From NCBI RefSeq assembly GCF_000397065.2, contig NZ_KE007327.1, forward strand, positions 209,919-273,918: DNA of 64,000 bases. Reading direction: 5' to 3'. This DNA is from Marinobacter lipolyticus SM19. GTDB taxonomy: Bacteria; Pseudomonadota; Gammaproteobacteria; Pseudomonadales; Oleiphilaceae. Below the pieces are notes generated by a model that was not told the origin of the DNA, did not search any database, and saw only the letters and a list, made by a program, of their open reading frames with translations. This document shows, piece by piece, positions 46,701-52,358 of this stretch. Every line of letters begins with the position of its first letter. The stretch's first letter is position 1. The position numbers were made by a program, and so were the translations under genes.

Positions 46701-46937
46701 GGTAAAACGCATGAAAACCGGCGCGGTCACAGGAACAGCCGCCTGGTCAGCTGCCGGGTAGCTGAAATAAAGTTCGCCAGGGCTATTGTCTATATCCTGG
46801 ATGGATTGTTTTTCGCCACCACAGCCTGCCAGGCCGATACCGACCATCATCATGATGAGGAGGGCTTTTCGGGGAAAAGCCATAGTCGGGACGGCTACTT
46901 GCAGCAGTCCCTTGCTGGAAATGGGAGAGCCATTCAT
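43767..46937 (-). CDS. Second giant Ig-like lipoprotein, AupB paralogue
   Basis: A 1056-residue paralogue of the lipoprotein near 40 kb. The lipobox is LAGC with Cys39 if translation starts at the ATG preceded by GGAG; a start 18 codons later would give a more usual signal length but has no ribosome-binding site. The domain plan is the same, including SPIALTTLPGFPC in the middle and TFLDDGRMQIALENVEAVPI near the end, which match SPIALTTYPGYPC and FFDDGRMQIGILNNNSPAIT of the other protein. Cysteine pairs are also present (IGCAYALDC, ICGSILFQWLC). No porin gene accompanies this copy directly; it lies upstream of the aupA-like gene on the same strand. Confidence 0.75.
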   Translation of the reverse strand: MNGSPISSKGLLQVAVPTMAFPRKALLIMMMVGIGLAGCGGEKQSIQDIDNSPGELYFSYPAADQAAVPVTAPVFMRFTRALSLDENELSPELLRLESDQGEVIALTDLTMTSGQQGIAARPQQPLKPGTRYTLINKGLGTEMGEITLPGGGISFTTAPATQGPLLDRTEGNGFRVARFIPKGDDAYPATDISVIRIQFTEPVDEQTLIYGDTISLLDASNEPVPAEMYVQGHRVTVDPEGDLDPSQTYSISLTEGIRSTIADAPLELPPEAPWTITPLDSTSPKGVRERMAQTATTDTGKLALSGENFNSVNLSSLLLGSNNTTTATGTVFAELGFIPKFENAGQSVPLRIERGALMTGSDVVVNVAGALPAGFSSEAVEVRFLSDANGFLMKNPHTDNENAPRLVELYIDMALNTGNTIANAALGQELLHVHLVGTALVEDGTLSIEAVGVIEPDVMGVDVASGLISFRLESYRNPDDAPAESSFADSEAPTIKSWVPGEDNQDKFRPGDPVIVYLSEPVLPGSVTRESITLIKDGVEQPFTHSLNGSVLSVRPTSALEHGAHYSLLLNGITDLAGHSLSAPQLDFELAPTLDGTPSDQSPIALTTLPGFPCAKSSVDTANGHQGRCSGGQASDDLLPITQHPGNQPIAVRFSQDIEPATIIAGDSLTIESFEDGGWTPVPTADYTLQTGPRHLLITPMVSWSENTLYRYTLNANTPIRSVANLPLQTEILTQGTRDQGNRTFGGQPLVNYFTAAKPLSDRVALPLRNLPAADANADLAYQSGLEAGSVSGESMPNAAGLRASGVSAINEETLVQGANIGCAYALDCEKDQYIYLSAMLDTIVAGDTDDNGNIPVDILPSILATTSSSVWAFIDTSFVDAFPDFVLSVDLSENEEIPTGPMLMRIRYDENDDGHSVPPKGKIRSDENGDLTFETTLNVYLDAPYLNPSIGPANLGHNLRSYPIDQLVLKGPITFLDDGRMQIALENVEAVPIDVEVTGQIDITADNTDGICGSILFQWLCEGIANEAIDANTRIHLEIPAGQLRLNYISPYTQH

Positions 46938-47529
46938 TCGCGTACTCCATTGTTATTGTGAGTCGTTGCGGTTCTTGTGACCGCTTTATCATTGGTTGGG
47001 ATAGTAGGCCCATTGATTGGGCCAAAGGTTTGGCTTTGGCGACGTTGGAGGTGTCGGGGGTAGGTCAATTCGCGATTAAGCCGGCACGGTTATGGGATTC
47101 GTGGTGGATTCCAATAAGCCATGACATCAGTTTTTGTTGTGTTTTTGTGATGTGGTTGGCAATTGGTACTTGGTAAACAGGTTTGTAAATAAAACTGACG
47201 CAAAGAAGCTGGCTGCCCAATACCTGTGGCCTGATGGCCAGCTCCTTTTAGCCGGATTGCGGCTGATTATCCAAAAATGTCGACGAAATTTACAGTTGTG
47301 AATATGGCTGGCGTAAATGAGGCCGCTGAGTGTTATTCAACTATATGTTTTATATAAAAATTATATCATTGGCGTGGCTTGTGCTTGCTCATTCGAAGAG
47401 GCCAGATTCGGATTAAGGGCTGATTATCCAAAACCCGGACCTTGGCTGATCAGGCGTAAGGCGTCCAAATAAGGAAGAAGTCTGTTTGAACGATTGTCAT
47501 TAACAGGCGATGTTTAATGGAGAAATACT
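46938..47529. other. Long A+T-rich intergenic region upstream of divergent genes
   Basis: Nearly 600 bp between the divergent lipoprotein and PEP-CTERM genes, visibly A+T-richer than the surroundings (for example TATATGTTTTATATAAAAAT near 47343). It has a 16-base direct repeat and a weak sigma-54-like GG-N10-GC element near 47371-47384. No reading frame has a ribosome-binding site. It probably holds control regions for both genes. Confidence 0.5.
47261..47433 (+). repeat. Direct repeat GGCTGATTATCCAAAA, two copies
   Basis: The same 16 bases occur at 47261-47276 and 47418-47433, 157 bp apart, upstream of the PEP-CTERM gene. Paired copies at this place could be binding sites for a regulator, or the ends of a lost segment. 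Confidence 0.75.
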
Positions 47530-48078
47530 ATGAGAGCGTTCTCTAAATCCTTGGTGCTGGTGGCGTCTATGTCGCTTGCCGGTACCGCATGGGGATATAT
47601 GATCGGGGGCGTTGATGTTGGGGATGTAGACCCTCTTGCAGCGGAAACCAACGACCTCAATTCACTGGGATTCTGTGGCAGTGGCAGTAGTGAATCTGTT
47701 GAGTCGTGCTGGATAAACAATGTACTTGGGACTGACACCACCTATGGCGTCAAGGAAGAGGATGTCTCCTACGAGTTCGTGGATGGAAGTAGTACAGTGA
47801 TCGGGTTTGGGCTGGACAGCCCGACCGAGTACTTCATGATCAAGAACTCTACCTGGTGGGGACTGTTTGAAAATAACGAAAGTCTGGACTGGGCAGTCAT
47901 CGACGCTGCGTTGCTGAGTGCTGGTTTCAACCTGCCCGATGGCGAGGAGCTGATCATCAGTCATGTTGCTCCCATAGGCGATACGGTCACGGTGCCCGAG
48001 CCAGGTACGCTGGCATTGCTGGGTCTTGGCTTGTTTGCCATGGGTCTCAAAGGTCGCTGGGCCAGAAAGCAGTCCTGA
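47530..48078 (+). CDS. PEP-CTERM sorting domain protein
   Basis: A 182-residue secreted protein. It has a signal peptide (MRAFSKSLVLVASMSLAGTAWG) and ends with a full PEP-CTERM signal: VPEPGTLALLGLG, a hydrophobic helix and the basic tail KGRWARKQS. Such proteins are processed by an exosortase (EpsH family) and usually belong to exopolysaccharide or biofilm systems. The middle region has three cysteines and is rich in acidic and small residues; no enzymatic motif is seen. GGAG precedes the ATG and a terminator follows the stop. The exosortase is not in this window. Confidence 0.88.
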   Translation: MRAFSKSLVLVASMSLAGTAWGYMIGGVDVGDVDPLAAETNDLNSLGFCGSGSSESVESCWINNVLGTDTTYGVKEEDVSYEFVDGSSTVIGFGLDSPTEYFMIKNSTWWGLFENNESLDWAVIDAALLSAGFNLPDGEELIISHVAPIGDTVTVPEPGTLALLGLGLFAMGLKGRWARKQS

Positions 48079-48122
48079 TACAACAGCTTGCCGTCGTTGT
48101 ATACGCATCCGTCAACAACCGA

Positions 48123-48148
48123 AACGCTCCTCCATGAGGGGCGTTTTT
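48123..48148 (+). terminator. Intrinsic terminator of the PEP-CTERM gene
   Basis: AACGCTCCTC and GAGGGGCGTT form a 10-bp stem with one G-U pair and a 3-base loop, followed by T residues. It ends just before the stop codon of the convergent GGDEF gene. Confidence 0.85.
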
Positions 48149-48150
48149 CG

Positions 48151-49542
48151 TTAGCCGTCGTGATCCGTGCAAATGCGGTTACGCCCGTCCTGCTTGGCGC
48201 GATACAGTTGCTGGTCTGCCGCCTGGATCAGCGGGGTGGGGTCGTCGGAATCGGGCACGATAGTGGCAATGCCACAACTGAAGGTGATCTGATCGCCTAC
48301 CGGGGAATCCGGGTGTGGGAGCTTTGCTTCCGCCAGCCGTTTCTGGCAGTGCGCCATTAAGGTTTTGGCTTGCTGATATCCGGTATGGGGCAGCAATAGA
48401 ATAAACTCCTCGCCTCCATAGCGCGCCAGCATATCGCTGGAACGGCGAACAGTCTGTGACAGAATCTCGGCGACCTTTCGCAAGCACTCATCCCCTGCAA
48501 GATGACCAAGACAGTCGTTATAACGCTTGAAATGGTCCAGGTCGAAAATGGCCAGGCTGATAGGTGCCTGTTGTCGACGTGCTTCAGGCCAGGCCTGCTC
48601 GAGGGCTACATCGAAACGACGCCGGTTTGCAACGCCGGTCAGACCGTCCTGGAAGGATAGTTTTTCCAAATGTCGATTCATCAAGTTCAGTGCGGCCTGG
48701 GCCCGTTTGCGGACGCTGATATCATTGACGAACAGTGACAGGCCGAGCATATTGTCCTGCCTGTCCCTGATCTGCGACAGCTTCAATTCCACCTCACGTA
48801 GAGCGCCTGAATTGAGTCTGCACTTTAACTCCGCTGTCATGTAGCTGTCCGCGCCGTTGAGGCACTGTGCCAGAATCACCGGCAATTGGTCATGCCACTG
48901 ATCGGAAGCAACAGTTCGGACATTCCGGTTCAGCGCTGTTTCGCTGTCGATTCCGAAAAGGTGTGTTGCCGCCAGGTTCCACTGGACCACCGTACCGTCG
49001 ACGGTCGTCGCGATCATTGCCTCGTTGGCGGTCTCGAAAAGATGGTTCAGAAAGTCGGCGGATTGAGTAAAGCGCTTCAATTCGTGCAGTGGATCCCTGG
49101 GCGATACGCTGAGCTGTCTGTTTATGTTGGCGAGTCGGTCGCGATGATTGTACCGTTGTTGGCTTTCTTCCAGCAGTTTTTGAATGTCCTGAGGAGAAAG
49201 ATAGCGTTCCGATGAGAAGTATTTCCCCATTCGGCTAAAGGGAGAGTGGATCTGGCTGGCGAGTGGGGAGTGGGCATCGACACCCACAAAACTCCAGTGT
49301 GCCAAAGGCGCCATTGGGGCCAGTGTTTGCGCGCATACCAGTGGTTGCGCCATGCCCACATCCAGAACGCCCAGGAGCAACTCGTTTCCGATTTGCTGCT
49401 CCTTGTCCAGTATTTCTCTGGCTCTGTCCAGGGTCCCACAAACATACAGCGGCACGGAGGAGTCCAGGAGCGCCTCCGTCAGTGTGTCACGATGCGAAGA
49501 GGCCGTATCGGCCGTTTCGAGGAGCAGTACAAATCCATCCAC
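48151..49542 (-). CDS. PAS-GGDEF diguanylate cyclase
   Basis: A 463-residue protein predicted to make c-di-GMP. Residues 1-150 form an N-terminal region I do not recognise, somewhat receiver-like but without a clear phospho-acceptor. A PAS domain spans about 163-280 (MIATTVDGTVVQWNLAATHL) and a GGDEF domain 295-460. The active site is GGEEF at 376-380, and the inhibitory I-site RSSD at 367-370 has the right five-residue spacing, so activity and product feedback are both expected. It starts with GTG, 16 bp after an acyl-CoA dehydrogenase gene on the same strand. Confidence 0.92.
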   Translation of the reverse strand: MDGFVLLLETADTASSHRDTLTEALLDSSVPLYVCGTLDRAREILDKEQQIGNELLLGVLDVGMAQPLVCAQTLAPMAPLAHWSFVGVDAHSPLASQIHSPFSRMGKYFSSERYLSPQDIQKLLEESQQRYNHRDRLANINRQLSVSPRDPLHELKRFTQSADFLNHLFETANEAMIATTVDGTVVQWNLAATHLFGIDSETALNRNVRTVASDQWHDQLPVILAQCLNGADSYMTAELKCRLNSGALREVELKLSQIRDRQDNMLGLSLFVNDISVRKRAQAALNLMNRHLEKLSFQDGLTGVANRRRFDVALEQAWPEARRQQAPISLAIFDLDHFKRYNDCLGHLAGDECLRKVAEILSQTVRRSSDMLARYGGEEFILLLPHTGYQQAKTLMAHCQKRLAEAKLPHPDSPVGDQITFSCGIATIVPDSDDPTPLIQAADQQLYRAKQDGRNRICTDHDG

Positions 49543-49558
49543 GCAGGCGTGCTCCAGT

Positions 49559-50722
49559 CTAGAGGAGTGGCATGCCCAAAGCCTGCCGACCGATCCACAA
49601 TTTTAACAGGTCTGTTGTGGGTGACATGACGTGGGCGGCCCGAGCATCACGCAGACGGCGCGCCTGGGCATCGTTATCCTGGTAGGCCCTGCCGCCACAA
49701 CAGCTCATGGCCTCGTTTGTCACGTATACGGCAGTATCTGCCGATTCAGCTTTCGCCATCATGATCTGGGTCAGTGCTTCAGGGTGTCCCTGATCCACGA
49801 GATAGGCTGCTCGGTAGAGCAGGGCGCGGCATCTGTCGACCGCAATCTTCATCTGGGCAACGCGATACTGGATGACATCTTGATCGGCCAATCCATTGCC
49901 GGCGTGGGAATAGGTTCGGTGGCTGATCTGGTCGATGGTCTGGTTGAGCGATGCCAGAGCCAGGCCTGTATAGGTTGCTGCCATGGCTGTAAGAAAGTAC
50001 GGGGTAATGACCTCAAATACATACCAGATCTGATCACCCTCTTCTCCGAGAAGGTTGTTCGTCGGAACCTGGACCTGGTCGAGCTGCATGCCGCGAGATG
50101 AATTCCCGCGCATGCCGAAACCTCGCCAGTCCGGCAGCCAACGGATGCCGGGAGTGTCGTGGTCGACCATCAGGCAGTTGAAGTCACCGCCACCGGAGGT
50201 CTGGCCACTGACCTGGGTAGAGATGACATAGGAGTCAGCATGTCCGCCATTGGTCACAAACTGTTTGGTGCCATGGATATCAAAATGGCCATCGACTCGC
50301 GACAACTGTGTTTGCGGAAGATAAAAGTGAGCACCGGTGCCGGCTTCTGAAAGGGCGAGAGTGGTGATATGGCGGTTATCTGCAATGGGGACAAGGTATT
50401 TATCCTGCTGATACCTGGTGGCCTTGCTCGCAATGACGGCGGAGCCGACACAGTGCATGGCGTAGCACAGGGCCGAAGAACTGCACCCTTGAGCCAGGGT
50501 TTCGATGATTGCAGCGAGTGCAAGAAGTCCCTGCTCGTGACCGCCCAGTCTTTTGGGCACATGAAGCCCCATCAGATCCGCCTGTGCCAATGCCTCAAAG
50601 GCATGGCTCGGCCACTGTGCGTTTTCGTCCACCTTTTGCGCTTCCGGGGCCAACACCTGGTCGGTGATGTCTTTGGCGACATGGCGGAGTTTTATCAGGT
50701 TGGGAGGGAGCAGTTCATCCAT
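49559..50722 (-). CDS. Acyl-CoA dehydrogenase family protein
   Basis: A 387-residue flavoprotein of the acyl-CoA dehydrogenase fold: an N-terminal helical domain, the middle beta domain (LALSEAGTGAHFYLPQTQLS, FDIHGTKQFVTNGGHADSYV) and a C-terminal helical domain ending EAMSCCGGRAYQDN. That last motif replaces the usual QxxGGxGY of the family. The catalytic base is not certain from sequence. Substrate is unknown; beta-oxidation or a related dehydrogenation is likely. It is the first gene of an operon with the GGDEF gene. Confidence 0.85.
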   Translation of the reverse strand: MDELLPPNLIKLRHVAKDITDQVLAPEAQKVDENAQWPSHAFEALAQADLMGLHVPKRLGGHEQGLLALAAIIETLAQGCSSSALCYAMHCVGSAVIASKATRYQQDKYLVPIADNRHITTLALSEAGTGAHFYLPQTQLSRVDGHFDIHGTKQFVTNGGHADSYVISTQVSGQTSGGGDFNCLMVDHDTPGIRWLPDWRGFGMRGNSSRGMQLDQVQVPTNNLLGEEGDQIWYVFEVITPYFLTAMAATYTGLALASLNQTIDQISHRTYSHAGNGLADQDVIQYRVAQMKIAVDRCRALLYRAAYLVDQGHPEALTQIMMAKAESADTAVYVTNEAMSCCGGRAYQDNDAQARRLRDARAAHVMSPTTDLLKLWIGRQALGMPLL

Positions 50723-51079
50723 GAGCTTGGGATACCTTTTACTGCCAATTTTTTGAATGGACCGTTACAGTTTTAGCAGACTATAACGTGACTGCCTATC
50801 CTGATCTGTACGAGATTGCAGAAAAGTTGATCCTGCCCCGGAGTTTCGGACCATTTAAAACTAGGGGCAGTTCACCTCCGCTATTCGGAGGTGAACTTGA
50901 CGATGCAGTATGCATATTTGTCGGCTGGTGCATTGGCGGAAGTGGTGAAATTAGGACCTTTTCTTGATGGTCGGTCATAGGCCGCGCTTATTCGATTGTG
51001 ATATGCAATCAGAAAAAACGATATCGAAACGATATACAATGTATATACTTAAATAGATTCTCAGTTCATTGGGTATTTC
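50723..51079. other. Intergenic region with palindromes, possible element remnant
   Basis: About 360 bp containing the hairpins listed separately, a 28-codon frame without clear homology (MQYAYLSAGALAEVVKLGPF), and an A+T-rich stretch before the next gene (GATATACAATGTATATACTT) that may be its promoter. No complete gene is supported. Confidence 0.45.
50832..50896. repeat. Two adjacent inverted repeats, possible IS or MITE remnant
   Basis: GTTCACCTCCG and CGGAGGTGAAC pair perfectly over 11 bases around CTATT. Just before, CTGCCCC and GGGGCAG flank a short A+T-rich segment. The composition resembles the end of a degraded insertion element, but no transposase frame is present. Confidence 0.4.
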
Positions 51080-51280
51080 ATGGCCGACGAAGGTATTTCC
51101 GAAAAGAAGTTGAAGCCCCGCAAGAAGAAAGCGGGCAAGAAAGACTCACAACTACTCATACGGATTAACAGTGCAGAGCGGGATGAATTTATCTCGTTGT
51201 GCGAAGAGCTGGATACAAGTGCAGCCAGAGAGGTAAGAAAGTTCATTCGCAACTTTATCCGAACGCACAAGGATGACTGA
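51080..51280 (+). CDS. Small basic protein, ribbon-helix-helix-like
   Basis: A 66-residue protein with a lysine-rich start (EKKLKPRKKKAGKKD) followed by SQLLIRINSAERDEFISLCE and a helix (TSAAREVRKFIRNFI) that fits the ribbon-helix-helix DNA-binding fold of Arc/MetJ/CopG repressors. Function is unknown. It lies 41 bp upstream of a tiny lysine-rich gene, with which it may be co-transcribed. There is no toxin gene beside it, so a toxin-antitoxin role is not supported. Confidence 0.7.
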   Translation: MADEGISEKKLKPRKKKAGKKDSQLLIRINSAERDEFISLCEELDTSAAREVRKFIRNFIRTHKDD

Positions 51281-51321
51281 GGACGTTTAACTCAAGCAAT
51301 CACACATTTCGGAGTGAAAAC

Positions 51322-51447
51322 ATGTCTAAGAAAGCTTCTAAGAAAGTGACCAGCCTTAAAAAAGAAATCAAAACTCGTAAGCAAAAGATCGCCAAGCAAG
51401 AAGGCAAGCTGAAGAGCCTAAAGAAGAAGCTGAAGAAAGCGGCCTAA
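51322..51447 (+). CDS. Lysine-rich 41-residue coiled-coil protein
   Basis: A very short gene: ATG with GGAG nine bases upstream, 41 codons and TAA, then a terminator. The product is 41 percent lysine (17 of 41) and has hydrophobic residues spaced like a coiled coil (SLKKEIKTRKQKIAK, KLKSLKKKLKKAA). It has only two acidic residues and would bind nucleic acid or polyanions. I know no named family. The good ribosome-binding site and terminator argue that it is real. Confidence 0.65.
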   Translation: MSKKASKKVTSLKKEIKTRKQKIAKQEGKLKSLKKKLKKAA

Positions 51448-51509
51448 GCGGTCGTATAGCGACTCGTATTCACGACCTTGTGGGTGCGTTAGTTTGTATT
51501 ACGTGAAGG

Positions 51510-51540
51510 AGCCCTGCCCATGTGCGGGGCTTTTTTTATT
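51510..51540 (+). terminator. Intrinsic terminator after the lysine-rich gene
   Basis: AGCCCTGC and GCGGGGCT form an 8-bp stem with a 6-base loop followed by TTTTTTATT. Confidence 0.85.
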
Positions 51541-51567
51541 TTGGGTGAGCCTGTTGCAGGTTTAGGG

Positions 51568-51867
51568 TCAGCCAGGTCGTTGTGGATTGTAGTTAGTGAA
51601 ATTGGATGGAGCTCGGCGCTTTGAGCCAGGCACTTTGGTAAAGGCTTTCCAATCAACGATGTTGCCTTGGGTATCAAAATGGACAAAGCCTGCATAGTCC
51701 TCTTCGTCATGCCAGGTTTTTATATAGCCAACGACTTCACCATCTTCAGACAGCATTTCAAAAGAACGGCGATTTCTTTCGCGGGACACCATTTCGGAGG
51801 CTTCGTGGATGATTTCGTTGAGGTGGCAGTTTGGATCGTTCAGAAGAGTGAGCAGATCGGGATTCAT
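51568..51867 (-). CDS. Hypothetical protein
   Basis: A 99-residue soluble protein that I do not recognise. The N-terminal half is helical (MNPDLLTLLNDPNCHLNEII, EMVSRERNRRSFEML), then beta-like (GEVVGYIKTWHDEEDYAGFV). The ATG after AGGGAG was preferred; two ATGs further upstream lack ribosome-binding sites. It converges on the lysine-rich gene. Confidence 0.6.
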   Translation of the reverse strand: MNPDLLTLLNDPNCHLNEIIHEASEMVSRERNRRSFEMLSEDGEVVGYIKTWHDEEDYAGFVHFDTQGNIVDWKAFTKVPGSKRRAPSNFTNYNPQRPG

Positions 51868-52168
51868 TGGGGGGGGCTCCCTTTCATTCATCAAAAGACT
51901 GAAAATCAGTTCATAAGCTTGTCGAAGTTTATACCAACAATGTTTCAAGGGAATAACATAGTTAAATACTAATTACGTATAAAAATGGTCAGCTAATAAC
52001 CCAGGTTGCAATTAGACGGCGGTGCGCAATCAGATGGTTTTGGCCTCGAGCCTGTTGTCTTTCGCAAGAAAAACTGAGAAGGAATGCACTGCGTTAGTTT
52101 TGTCGTTGACGGTCGGTTGACACCTAGGCGGCATGAGAGGTGGGGGTGTATCGTAAGTATTGGAAAAA
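51868..52168. other. Intergenic region before tRNA-Ile
   Basis: About 300 bp. I see no supported gene, strong terminator or repeat of the tRNA 3' end in it. Confidence 0.5.
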
Positions 52169-52245
52169 TGGTGGGCCCACCTGGACTCGAACCAGGGACC
52201 AAAGGATTATGAGTCCTCTGCTCTAACCAACTGAGCTATAGGCCC
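52169..52245 (-). tRNA. tRNA-Ile(CAU)
   Basis: A 77-base cloverleaf read on the minus strand: acceptor GGGCCTA, D-loop AGCTCAGTTGGTTAGAGC, anticodon loop CTCATAA with anticodon CAT, T-arm GGTTCGAGTCC, and an encoded CCA. The acceptor and anticodon stems resemble the minor isoleucine tRNA, whose C34 is changed to lysidine by TilS so that it reads AUA, more than elongator tRNA-Met. The Ile assignment over Met is an inference. It lies downstream of rpoD, as in Pseudomonas. Confidence 0.88.
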
Positions 52246-52306
52246 TTATGCAGCGACTGCTGTTTTAAGGTTTGCTTTGTGGAGTCGTCCCGGAGGGAAG
52301 AACAAA

Positions 52307-52342
52307 GCGGGCGCCATTATACCGGTGAGGGGTGGCGCCCGC
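52307..52342 (-). terminator. Terminator of rpoD
   Basis: GCGGGCGCCA and TGGCGCCCGC form a perfect 10-bp stem around a 16-base loop. On the minus strand CTTTGTT follows. The loop contains TATAAT on the minus strand, which could be the -10 box of the downstream tRNA gene. Confidence 0.7.
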
Positions 52343-52358
52343 TACTGTTGTTGCCGTG

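Noticed and set aside
51080..51447. A toxin-antitoxin pair
   Set aside because: The first gene resembles a ribbon-helix-helix antitoxin, but the second is a lysine-rich coiled coil with no toxin-like motif.
50723..52245. An att site or genomic island at tRNA-Ile
   Set aside because: No direct repeat of the tRNA 3' end and no integrase gene were found, so an island cannot be claimed.
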